DNA of 64,000 nt from MED-G105 sp965263305 (lineage in GTDB: Bacteria; Pseudomonadota; Alphaproteobacteria; Caulobacterales; Parvularculaceae): NCBI GenBank assembly GCA_965263305.1, contig OZ253666.1, positions 186,001 through 250,000 on the forward strand. The letters run 5' to 3'. The position numbers and the translations under genes were made by a program. Below, piece after piece: positions 8,981 through 16,437 of the stretch; position 1 is the first letter of the stretch; every line of letters starts with the position of its first letter. Under the pieces are notes generated by a model. That model ran no database searches. It had not been told where the DNA came from and saw nothing but the letters and a program-made list of their open reading frames with translations.

Positions 8981-9733
8981 ATGTCCGATAAACCGCTCAT
9001 GCCCCTCGCCACCGCTGTCTGGCTGATTGACAACACGTCCCTCACCTTCGACCAAATTGCGGAGTTCTGCGTGCTGCACCCCCTGCAAGTCAAAGGCATC
9101 GCCGATGGCGACGTGGCCGCTGGCGTGCGCGGCATCAACCCGATAACCAATAACCAGCTGACCCGCGATGAGATCGAACGGGGCGAGGCCAATGAGGACT
9201 ATCGGTTAAAGCTCTCACGCCCCAAAATTCCGCTTGCCGAGCAAACGCGTAAGGGGCCGCGCTATACCCCGGTTTCCAAGCGCCAGAACCGGCCCGATGC
9301 GATCGCATGGCTTGTGCGCAATCACCCTGAAATTTCAGATGCTCAAATTGGCAAATTGCTAGGCACCACAAAGACCACCATCCAGGCCGTGCGCGACCGG
9401 ACCCATTGGAATTCGCCGAACATCACGCCGCAAGATCCGGTTGGCCTCGGCCTTTGCAGTCAAATGGAGCTGGACGCGATCGTGCGCAAAGCAGCCTCCC
9501 GAAAACCCAAATTCGCAGCTGAAACCGACGCTAGCCCCCGCCTCACCCCGGCCCATGAGAGCGTTGGGGCCGATGACATGCCGACCATCCCGGAGGCCCC
9601 GACCGATGCTTCAGTCTTTGGGGACAGCCCGAGCGCCCCACCGGAAGACAAATCAGAAGAAGATTTTGATGCGGATAAAGTTTTCGCGAATCTGGGCGGC
9701 GGCGACGTTACGCCTGACGCGGATGACGGGTAA
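8981..9733 (+). CDS. trcR: TrcR-family cell cycle transcriptional regulator (DUF1013)
   Basis: The 250-residue product begins with the invariant DUF1013 stretch PLATAVWLIDNTSLTFDQIA, continues with FCVLHPLQVKGIADGDVA and a second helix-turn-helix-like block (ISDAQIGKLLGTTKTTIQAV), and ends in a disordered acidic tail of about 70 residues. I chose the ATG at 8981 because AAGGA lies seven bases upstream; an earlier ATG at 8918 adds 21 non-conserved residues. The family is found across alphaproteobacteria and is named for a role in cell-cycle transcription; DNA binding is expected from the two helix-turn-helix-like blocks. The gene converges on an SDR gene. Confidence 0.88.
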   Translation: MSDKPLMPLATAVWLIDNTSLTFDQIAEFCVLHPLQVKGIADGDVAAGVRGINPITNNQLTRDEIERGEANEDYRLKLSRPKIPLAEQTRKGPRYTPVSKRQNRPDAIAWLVRNHPEISDAQIGKLLGTTKTTIQAVRDRTHWNSPNITPQDPVGLGLCSQMELDAIVRKAASRKPKFAAETDASPRLTPAHESVGADDMPTIPEAPTDASVFGDSPSAPPEDKSEEDFDADKVFANLGGGDVTPDADDG

Positions 9734-9773
9734 CGCATGTCCTCGGTTTTTCTGACCAAGGATCTTCGTCGAC

Positions 9774-9833
9774 AAGAGCCTTGGCGCCGTCGCGGTGAAG
9801 AAGAACGCCAATCTTCCGTCTAAGGCTCTTTTT
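9774..9833 (+). terminator. Long-loop hairpin with T-run after trcR
   Basis: The arm aagagcctt (9774-9782) is inverted as aaggctctt (9822-9830) and is followed by three more T residues. A second nested pairing (tggcg 9782-9786 with cgcca 9806-9810) is possible. It could end the trcR transcript or be the 3' end of a small RNA. Confidence 0.45.
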
Positions 9834-9872
9834 CAGGGTCGCAGATAAGAAAACTTCGCGAAACGAAAGCCT

Positions 9873-10670
9873 CTAACCCTTTTTCGTTTCTTTGCCGAGC
9901 GTGATGGGGGCGTTGCTTTTTACCAATTGCCCGCCATCGACGAAGAGAGTTTGACCGGTGACATAGGAAGCGGCCGGCGAGGCAAGAAAAAACACCGCTT
10001 CCGCGATTTCCGCCGGATCACCAAGACGGCCCAGCGGGGCCGCAGAGCGAGCCGCCTTTAAATCGGCTTCTTTTGCACCAGAGACCTTCATCGCGCCGAC
10101 CCCAACAGCGTTCGCCCGCACCCCATGGGGCGATAGCGCAAGCGCCAGGGCGCGATTCATCTGCTGCAAACCGCCTTGCGCTGTCGCAAAGGCGACACGC
10201 TCATCGCTCGCGGTCACCGCATCAACGGACACAATATTTACGATCGCGCCGGGCGCCTCTGACCCGTCAGCACTCTCCAATTGTTTCAACATCTGCTTGG
10301 CGATCGCCTGGTTGATGTTGAACGCCCCTTTTAGTTTGCCAGTGACAACGGCGTCAAAATCATCTTCCGACATGTCAAAGAACGGCGTTGAAACCACGGC
10401 CATATCAGCGTGCACGAGTACATCGGCGCGCCCGCCCGCCTCTAACGCCTCTGCAACGACATTATGCACTTGCAACTTGCTCGAGGTATTGGCGACGACG
10501 TGTGAAATAGGGGCATCTTCTTTCGTCGACAAATCGCCGGCGAGCGCCCGTAACTTTGTCTCATCAGGATCAGCGAGCACCAACCGATCGCCAGCGGCCG
10601 AAAAACGCCGTGCGCATGCCTCACCAATTGGGGATACCGCGCCTGTCACAATTACGCATCGTTTCGCCAT
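9873..10670 (-). CDS. SDR-family oxidoreductase
   Basis: The 265-residue product has the Rossmann motif IVTGAVSPIGEACARRF at the N-terminus, an NAG-like region (VLVHADMAVVSTPFFDM) and ends with AEAVFFLASPAASYVTGQTLFVDGG, the typical SDR tail. The catalytic Ser-Tyr-Lys is altered: where a Y-x3-K is expected the protein reads VAFATAQGGLQQ, with no tyrosine or lysine. It may therefore be non-catalytic or use another residue. I chose the ATG at 10670, which starts MAKRCVIVTG, rather than the upstream start at 10739. Substrate unknown. Confidence 0.75.
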   Translation of the reverse strand: MAKRCVIVTGAVSPIGEACARRFSAAGDRLVLADPDETKLRALAGDLSTKEDAPISHVVANTSSKLQVHNVVAEALEAGGRADVLVHADMAVVSTPFFDMSEDDFDAVVTGKLKGAFNINQAIAKQMLKQLESADGSEAPGAIVNIVSVDAVTASDERVAFATAQGGLQQMNRALALALSPHGVRANAVGVGAMKVSGAKEADLKAARSAAPLGRLGDPAEIAEAVFFLASPAASYVTGQTLFVDGGQLVKSNAPITLGKETKKG

Positions 10671-10795
10671 ATCAACTCTTCTTATCGATTGGGCAGTGCC
10701 GGACCTATCAGCAATTGCCCTCCCCGACGATTTAATCACTATTAACGCTGTCTACCAACCATTCGAATAAGGAGCGTTTTAGGTTGGGCCAAATG

Positions 10796-10830
10796 CAAGA
10801 AAGCGCCTCTGGATCGAGGCGCTTTTCTGA
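10796..10830. terminator. Hairpin terminator downstream of the DUF465 gene
   Basis: The stem aaagcgcctc (10800-10809) pairs with gaggcgcttt (10816-10825), followed by tt on the plus strand and by a ctttctt run on the minus strand. It lies where the minus-strand DUF465 transcript would end. Confidence 0.75.
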
Positions 10831-10890
10831 TAGTGCACTTATTTTGATCGCGATACAATCAACGTGATTTTTTTAAGAACGGATCAACCG

Positions 10891-11073
10891 TCAACATCGT
10901 CGATTCTCTTCACGCTCCAACGCCGCCATTTTGTCTTTAATTCGGAGTTTTTTTCGCTTCAACTCATATGTACGCAACTCATCAATACCAGGGTGTTTCA
11001 GTTCGTCAGCAAGAGCCGTTTCAAGTTCATGATGACGACGGGCGAGGGATTGCAGGTGAGCTGCTTGAGCCAT
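10891..11073 (-). CDS. DUF465/YdcH-family small protein
   Basis: The 60-residue product contains the family pattern SLARRHHELETALADELKHP and then LKRKKLRIKDKMAALE. DUF465 proteins are short coiled-coil proteins of unknown function. A perfect GAAGGAG lies about six bases before the ATG at 11073; the GTG two codons earlier is inside that site, so the ATG is the start. It is followed by a clear terminator. A second DUF465 protein is encoded at 12600. Confidence 0.88.
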   Translation of the reverse strand: MAQAAHLQSLARRHHELETALADELKHPGIDELRTYELKRKKLRIKDKMAALEREENRRC

Positions 11074-11300
11074 AGTCACTCCTTCGTTGTGAGCGCGACA
11101 AAAGGATGATGTCGCAATCTTAGAAGTAAATCACGACCAGCGATGCTTGTCGACTAACGAACACCTAAAATTGAGGATATGGACAACGCATGATTAAGGG
11201 GCTTCTTGGTATTGTTATCACCTGATGTGGAAAACTATCGCCATTTTGCGCGCCCTGTTGCAGAACGCATCCCTGAGAGTATCCCAAGGCCAGAAAGCCC

Positions 11301-11924
11301 ATGACAAAAATCGACCCTGCTGCAGCGAGGAGTGTGTCTCCCCCGAAACGAATTATCGTCGGCGTCACGGGCGCATCCGGCGTAATCTACGGGAAGAGAT
11401 GTCTGGAGGCGTTGCGCGAGGCAAACATCGAAACCCATCTCGTGCTGAGCCGCGCCGCCGAAATGACCATAGATTACGAACTTGGCTTGCGCCGGGCTGA
11501 TTTCGCTCACCTCGCCGATCATGCGTATGCGATAGGCGATGTAGGCGCGCCAATTTCTTCAGGATCGTTTCGCACTGAAGGAATGATCATCGCGCCATGT
11601 TCCATCAAATCCATGTCGGAGATTGCTTGTGGGGTGACATCAACCCTTCTGACGCGAGCAGCCGATGTTATCCTGAAAGAACATCGCCGTCTTGTTCTCA
11701 TGGTGCGGGAGACGCCGTTTCATCTTGGACATCTGCGCACGATGACAAGCCTGGCGGAAATGGGCGCAACGATATCTCCGCCGCTTCCGGCATTTTACGC
11801 CGACCCTCAATCAATTGACGATCTCGTCGATCAATCCGTCGGCCGCGTCCTTGACCTGTTCGGTGTAGAAACGCCCTTAGTTAAACGTTGGGGCGAAGAT
11901 CTCGAAAAAGGCGCCAGATCTTGA
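11301..11924 (+). CDS. ubiX: flavin prenyltransferase UbiX
   Basis: The 207-residue product carries IIVGVTGASGVIYGKRCLEAL (the FMN-binding start of the family), the middle motif SGSFRTEGMIIAPCSIKSMSEIA and the late VRETPFHLGHLRTM. UbiX attaches a dimethylallyl unit to FMN to make prenylated FMN for the UbiD decarboxylase of ubiquinone synthesis. Length is usual, with about 16 extra N-terminal residues. The stop overlaps the likely TTG start of the next gene, suggesting co-transcription. Confidence 0.93.
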   Translation: MTKIDPAAARSVSPPKRIIVGVTGASGVIYGKRCLEALREANIETHLVLSRAAEMTIDYELGLRRADFAHLADHAYAIGDVGAPISSGSFRTEGMIIAPCSIKSMSEIACGVTSTLLTRAADVILKEHRRLVLMVRETPFHLGHLRTMTSLAEMGATISPPLPAFYADPQSIDDLVDQSVGRVLDLFGVETPLVKRWGEDLEKGARS

Positions 11925-12541
11925 CCAATACTTCGACGACTGATGGCGCCGTCCAGGTCGCATGCCCGAATTGGGCGGAACCATTCTGGATATGGTCGCT
12001 CGAGACTTATGCCAAGCCAACCGTTGCCGCGACGCTGTTGCACCTGCAGGAAGATGCAGGGCTCAACGTCAATATCGCCCTGTGGAGCTGCTGGCTCGCC
12101 TCGAAAATTGACGCCTTGCCAGATATAACGATCCGTGAAGCAATGATACGCGTCGCGCCGATCAATAAAGCGTTGACAGCGCCGATCCGCGGCGCCCGCC
12201 AGGAACTCAAGACCGATGCGCTTCGCGCGCATTTGCCCTTGCATGGTGACGAGGCAGTTACCGGCGGGAGGGTAAACGCCCTCTATGAGCAAATAAAAAC
12301 GGTTGAATTGGAGATTGAACGTCTCGAACAAGCAGCCCTCGCCCGTTTGAGCGCTCAGCTCATCCCAAAGACGCCAAACTCGGAGACGCCGCAAGAAGGC
12401 AATCGCGATCTAGATCGAAGGCAATCGGTCGCGCGGCGAAACTTATCAGCCTATGCACGCCTCGCTGGCGCAGCCCAGAAAGAAGGCTTTACGGTATCGT
12501 TGATTGACGACGCTGTCATCGCTATTTTCCCGACGCCTTAA
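11921..12541 (+). CDS. TIGR02444/DUF2390-family protein
   Basis: The product, about 206 residues, has the N-terminal family pattern FWIWSLETYAKPTVAATLL with LNVNIALWSCWLA, seen in a family of unknown function found in proteobacteria. A coiled-coil follows (YEQIKTVELEIERLEQAAL). No ATG suits the frame; a TTG at 11921 overlaps the ubiX stop by four bases and has an aaaagg about ten bases upstream, and another TTG lies at 11888. The role is unknown; coupling to ubiX is the only context. Confidence 0.7.
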   Translation: MTNTSTTDGAVQVACPNWAEPFWIWSLETYAKPTVAATLLHLQEDAGLNVNIALWSCWLASKIDALPDITIREAMIRVAPINKALTAPIRGARQELKTDALRAHLPLHGDEAVTGGRVNALYEQIKTVELEIERLEQAALARLSAQLIPKTPNSETPQEGNRDLDRRQSVARRNLSAYARLAGAAQKEGFTVSLIDDAVIAIFPTP

Positions 12542-12599
12542 CATCGTGCCGTTTCAAGGTCCTCTTTCTTCGATGGCCTATTTTATCTTAGGATTTTAA

Positions 12600-12953
12600 A
12601 TGCCGCCGCCTTCCGATGACATTGATGGGAACACATCCGTCGACACCCATCCCCCGACCAACGACGACATGAAGGCGCCATTGCGCGCGGTCAGGGCCAG
12701 CAACGGTGACGAAGACAAAGCGAACGAAAAAGAACGTGACGCGACCGAGGGCGGCGCCAATGACGAGGCATTGCTTATTCGCATCAGCGCGCTTGAAGAA
12801 GAACATGCTGATCTCGGAGCGGCCATCGATGCTCTTGAAGAAAAACCCGCTAAGAACAACCTTATCCTTGCCCGGCTAAAGAAACGAAAATTAGCCCTCA
12901 AGGACAAAATTCTTCAGCTTAAGGATCGCCTGACACCCGATATCATCGCTTAG
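12600..12953 (+). CDS. DUF465 protein with acidic N-terminal extension
   Basis: The 117-residue product ends with a DUF465-like core (ALEEEHADLGAAIDALEEKP and LARLKKRKLALKDKILQLKD). It differs from the 60-residue copy at 10891 by about 50 polar, acidic residues at the N-terminus that are probably disordered. It lies 58 bases after the TIGR02444 gene on the same strand and converges on the GGDEF gene. Function unknown. Confidence 0.7.
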   Translation: MPPPSDDIDGNTSVDTHPPTNDDMKAPLRAVRASNGDEDKANEKERDATEGGANDEALLIRISALEEEHADLGAAIDALEEKPAKNNLILARLKKRKLALKDKILQLKDRLTPDIIA

Positions 12954-12996
12954 TGATTTCTGATTGGCGCCATTCTTCGATGCCTAAGCATCGCAT

Positions 12997-13743
12997 CTAA
13001 CTTTCTTTTTCCGCATACATGGCCGCATCGGCGACGGCGAGAGCCGCCTCTGCGGTAGCCCCTCTTTCAATCGCCGCGATCCCAGCGGTGACGGTAACGG
13101 TGATCATTTCATCGCCCACCGAAATGGGCTGCGAAGCGATCAGCGAGACAAGACGGGTCACTTTCTCTTGCGCCCCGTCAATCGATGTGTAGGGAAGGAT
13201 CACGCCAAACTCATCGCCGCCCAACCGACCAAAAACATCCGATTGCCGAGTATTGTCTGCGATCACCCTCGCCACATGCGCGAGCGCCGCATCCCCAGCC
13301 GAATGGCCATAACGATCATTGATCGCTTTCATATTGTTCAGATCGAAATAGGCAAGCGCCGCCGCCTCGTGGTGCCGATCGACCCGGGCGAGTGTTCTGT
13401 TCAACTCGGCAATAAACGCGCGCCGATTCAAAATACCGAGAAGCGAATCAGTGTGGGCGAGCGCTGACATTTCGTTCAACCGGGTTCGCATTTCCGCTAA
13501 TTGCAGGCGTAGTTCGGACGCCTCCTCCATTAATGCGCTAATGGCGTCACGCACCCGGGGCGTCAGCTCGTCTTCGGGCACGCCCAAAAACGAAACAGCA
13601 TCTGCAGGCTGCGCTCGTCCGGCCGAGGAAACCGCCGAACTTGGATCAGCTGCGGATGACGATATTGGTCTTAAGGACGATGCACCGTCCAGACGCTGGC
13701 CCCCTTGCGGCGACGACGATTTCAGTTGTCGCGTAATTTTCAC
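12997..13743 (-). CDS. GGDEF-domain diguanylate cyclase
   Basis: The 248-residue product has a short disordered N-terminus (1-50), a coiled coil (about 55-95, with LMEEASELRLQLAEMRTRL) and a full GGDEF domain: LTHTDSLLGILNRRAF-like entry (ALAHTDSLLGILNRRAFIAE), FGRLGGDEFG at the active site, and a product-inhibition I-site RQSD five residues before it. It should make cyclic di-GMP from GTP in the cytoplasm. No membrane segment or sensor domain is visible. The start is a GTG at 13743 with gggag upstream. It is not adjacent to any EAL or PilZ gene. Confidence 0.9.
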   Translation of the reverse strand: MKITRQLKSSSPQGGQRLDGASSLRPISSSAADPSSAVSSAGRAQPADAVSFLGVPEDELTPRVRDAISALMEEASELRLQLAEMRTRLNEMSALAHTDSLLGILNRRAFIAELNRTLARVDRHHEAAALAYFDLNNMKAINDRYGHSAGDAALAHVARVIADNTRQSDVFGRLGGDEFGVILPYTSIDGAQEKVTRLVSLIASQPISVGDEMITVTVTAGIAAIERGATAEAALAVADAAMYAEKES

Positions 13744-13936
13744 GTCTTTTCTGCTCCCTCAGCGACGCAATGGCGCCAAGCCCTCACGACCTCCAGCACC
13801 ATATCGACCGCTAATTTATGGCGACAATCGCCCATTCGGCGACCATCTGGCGCCCAAGTAAGTTACCGCTCTTCCCCATGGGGACTTTCCATAAATTCAC
13901 CTGGACCTGCAACCTTTGCTCACGGTGAGCATCATT

Positions 13937-14131
13937 AGACCTCTATCCTTCTTGATCTTTGTGATGAAAAAGCCGCTCGCGACCCGACCACGGTCGCCTT
14001 GATAAGATCAGCAATCATGGCCTTTTTGGGATTTTTTGGCGGCATTTTGATGAGCGGCGGAACAGGTATTCCCACTCTGGCGATCGTTTGCGCCGCCCCC
14101 ACTCCTCCCGGCGCGACCAGGGCACGCTTCA
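13937..14131 (+). pseudogene. Possible remnant of a TauE/SafE-like permease
   Basis: In one plus-strand frame the translation reads MAFLGFFGGILMSGGTGIP, then TPPGATRARFNAYWL. This resembles the repeat in TauE/SafE exporters (glycine-rich turn, a PP, then R-A-x-x-N-A-Y). The similarity stops after about 45 residues and the downstream frame has no membrane segments, so if real it is a fragment. Low confidence; it rests on pattern alone. Confidence 0.25.
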
Positions 14132-14269
14132 ACGCTTATTGGTTGAAGCCGCCGCAAGATTTGCGACATTTGTCGCGTGCGGTTACAGGCACGGCTGCTA
14201 TCTCCCCTTCGCACGGCCGTGCTTACAGGTTTCCGACACGACAAACGGCCCGGTTCCCTTCGGGTCGCG

Positions 14270-14317
14270 CGAGAAGCGCAAGCCAGCGCGCCCCCGTCCT
14301 TAGGCTTGCGCTTCTCG
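14270..14317. repeat. Perfect 15-base inverted repeat
   Basis: cgagaagcgcaagcc (14270-14284) is exactly inverted as ggcttgcgcttctcg (14303-14317), loop of 18 bases. No T-run follows on either strand, so it is not a standard terminator; it could be part of a structured RNA or a mobile-element relic. Confidence 0.6.
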
Positions 14318-14391
14318 TATATTATCGCCCGAAACAGTGCGCGCCGACATTCGACAATCATGACTTGTCGTGGATCGGAAATTCGCCGTAA

Positions 14392-15729
14392 ATGGCTTGT
14401 ATGACCTTGTCATCAAGAATTTTACGCCGGGGATTTTTTGTTATGGGTGCGCTTTCTTTGTTCTTTCGACCTTTGACCGCCAATCATCGTCACAGGCTGA
14501 CCGCCTTATGCGGTGCGCTCCTAGTCGGATTTTCGTTTTGGGCCTCCCCAGCAGTCGCACAATCCGAATCACAGTCGACGGCCCCGGCCGCTGCGGTCAC
14601 GCCAACCTTTGAAAACTGGCTTGCAGGCTTCAAAGCGGAAGCAGCAGCGGCGGGCGTTTCGTTACAGATCCTTGAGAGCGCTTTTGTCAATGTCAGCGTC
14701 AATCAACGCGTCTTTGAACGCAATGACAACCAACCGGAATTCGCCCGCGCGATTTGGGATTATTTGGACAGCGCCGTATCCGATGCACGCGTCAATAACG
14801 GCCGCACTCGTTTTTCGGAAAACCAATCCCTTCTGCGCTCCATTGAGATTGAATATGGGGTAGACGCGTCAATCATTGCCGCGATCTGGGGGCTTGAATC
14901 CTCTTACGGGGCAATCCTCGGTGATTACGACGCTATTGGCGCTCTCGCCACGCTTGCCTGGCGCGGGCGCCGGACGGCTTATGGCCGCCAACAACTCATT
15001 GGCGCCCTGAAAATCCTGCAGAATGGCTATGCGACACGCGCCCAGCTGAAAGGGTCCTGGGCGGGCGCCATGGGGCATACCCAATTTATTCCGACCACCT
15101 ATCTTGCTTATGCGGTCGATAAGAACGGCGATGGTAAAAGAGACATATGGTCAACCCTGCCGGATGTTTTCGCTTCCACGGCCAATTACCTCTCTCGCTC
15201 AGGTTATCGCAGCGGCGCGCCATGGGGTGTTGAAGTCAGATTGCCAGACGGGTTCGATTTTGCCCTCAGCACCCCGTCGACGAAGAAAGCCCTCGCCGAA
15301 TGGGCAGCGCTTGGCGTATCAGGCGCCGGCGGTGATCTGATCGGCGCTTATGACCCTAATTTGCGCGGTAGACTGATCGTTCCAGCGGGGGCGAAAGGCC
15401 CGGCGTTTTTGGTCTTTGAGAATTTTGCCGCGATCTTAAAATATAATCGATCAACGTCCTATGCGTTAGCGGTTGGGATGTTGTCTGACCAAATCGCTGG
15501 CACGCGCAAATCACTCGTCCAAAGCTGGCCGCGCGAGGATCGCGCTTTAGCCCTTTCTGAGCGAAAAGCGCTGCAACAAGCCCTTGCCGATCAGGGCTTC
15601 GACCCCGGCCCGATCGATGGCGTGGTTGGCGCTGGCACCAAAAAGGCCTTACGGGCCTGGCAACAAAGCAAAGGGTTTCCAGCCGATGGGTATGCATCGG
15701 CCGACACTCTCCTAAAATTAACGCAATAA
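14392..15729 (+). CDS. Lytic murein transglycosylase, MltB type, with peptidoglycan-binding domain
   Basis: The 445-residue product has a signal peptide (hydrophobic stretch before AVAQ), then the SLT_2 catalytic domain: FENWLAGFKAEAAAAGVS, the catalytic glutamate in IWGLESSYGA, GAMGHTQFIPTTYLAYAVD and a calcium-like DKNGDGKRDIW loop. The C-terminal 60 residues are a PG_binding_1 domain (DQGFDPGPIDGVVGAGTKKALR). It cleaves the glycan strand of peptidoglycan in the periplasm, leaving 1,6-anhydro-MurNAc ends. The start could also be an ATG at 14443, which gives a more compact signal peptide. Confidence 0.9.
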   Translation: MACMTLSSRILRRGFFVMGALSLFFRPLTANHRHRLTALCGALLVGFSFWASPAVAQSESQSTAPAAAVTPTFENWLAGFKAEAAAAGVSLQILESAFVNVSVNQRVFERNDNQPEFARAIWDYLDSAVSDARVNNGRTRFSENQSLLRSIEIEYGVDASIIAAIWGLESSYGAILGDYDAIGALATLAWRGRRTAYGRQQLIGALKILQNGYATRAQLKGSWAGAMGHTQFIPTTYLAYAVDKNGDGKRDIWSTLPDVFASTANYLSRSGYRSGAPWGVEVRLPDGFDFALSTPSTKKALAEWAALGVSGAGGDLIGAYDPNLRGRLIVPAGAKGPAFLVFENFAAILKYNRSTSYALAVGMLSDQIAGTRKSLVQSWPREDRALALSERKALQQALADQGFDPGPIDGVVGAGTKKALRAWQQSKGFPADGYASADTLLKLTQ

Positions 15730-15757
15730 GCCCGAAAAAAATTCCTCCAGCGCCTTG

Positions 15758-15804
15758 CTGCATTGCACAAACCGTCCTAAGGGACCGTTTAAGCTGCACT
15801 GCAG
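15758..15804 (+). promoter_or_regulatory. Two PhaR-type operator candidates before the phasin gene
   Basis: A CTGC-N3-GCAG dyad is exact at 15794-15804 (ctgc act gcag) and nearly exact at 15758-15768 (ctgc att gcac). TGC-rich dyads of this type are the known targets of the repressor PhaR, which controls phasin genes. The sites lie 32 to 78 bases upstream of the phasin ATG. Confidence 0.6.
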
Positions 15805-15835
15805 CATAACGGTTTTGGCCAGATGGAGGAGCACC

Positions 15836-16420
15836 ATGGCGACAGCAAGAAAAACAGCAGCACCGCGCAAAGTAGCAGCGAAGGCTGCCCCAAAAGCGCC
15901 AACAGCGACGAAAAAAGTTGCGGCTGCCCCAACAGTCGAAGCAACAACAGCCGTGGCGGACACCGCCACTGACCACGCCGATACGGCCTTTGCTTTTGCG
16001 GAAACCGCTCAGGGCCAATACAGTGAATTCTTAAGCTCTTTCAGTGCTCAAGCAGAAGATTTTCAAGCGCGCGCACAAGAGTCCTTAGTCGCTGCCCGCG
16101 AAGGGTTTGAAGCGGCCCAATCTCGCCTGCAAGAAGCGAACGCCGAAGCGGTTAGCGCTGCTCAGCAAGAAGTGAATGACGCTGTCGATTTCGCAAATGA
16201 ATTGGCGAGCGCAAAATCCTTTGCCGACATCGTCGACATCCAAAGCGACTACATGGCGCGTCTTCTAGAATCACGGCTAGAGCGTAGCCGCGCCTACACA
16301 GACGCAACGGTCGATGCGATGCGCAAGGCATCGGACCCTGTCGTAAAATCCTTTGGCGCATTTGAAACGCCAATGTTCAATAACGCTTTCGCCAGCCTCT
16401 TTCCTTTCGCCGCCAAGTAG
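15836..16420 (+). CDS. Phasin-family protein
   Basis: The 194-residue product has an Ala/Lys-rich N-terminus of about 45 residues (like the tails of PhaF-type phasins), followed by a helical phasin_2 domain: EFLSSFSAQAEDFQARAQ, then SAKSFADIVDIQSDYMARLL and a final helix. Phasins coat polyhydroxyalkanoate granules. The start is the ATG at 15836, with ggagga eight bases upstream; an upstream in-frame start would read through the operator-like dyads. No PHA synthase is in the window. Confidence 0.85.
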   Translation: MATARKTAAPRKVAAKAAPKAPTATKKVAAAPTVEATTAVADTATDHADTAFAFAETAQGQYSEFLSSFSAQAEDFQARAQESLVAAREGFEAAQSRLQEANAEAVSAAQQEVNDAVDFANELASAKSFADIVDIQSDYMARLLESRLERSRAYTDATVDAMRKASDPVVKSFGAFETPMFNNAFASLFPFAAK

Positions 16421-16437
16421 CGCTATGCGCCTCATCT

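Larger units (their letters stand above)
13744..14391. other. 648-base gap with possible gene remnant and an inverted repeat
   Basis: No convincing complete gene is seen here between the divergent GGDEF and transglycosylase genes. It contains a possible TauE/SafE-like fragment (13937-14131) and a perfect 15-base inverted repeat (14270-14284 and 14303-14317), both listed separately. Short overlapping open frames on both strands have no recognisable features. Confidence 0.5.

Noticed and set aside
12976..12995. cgatgc/gcatcg hairpin between the DUF465 and GGDEF genes as a terminator
   Set aside because: Only six base pairs and no adjacent T-run, so too weak to call.
13999..14391. A 130-codon plus-strand frame as a whole gene
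   Set aside because: Only the first part resembles a permease; the rest is Arg/Pro/Ser-rich without membrane segments, so I list only a possible remnant.
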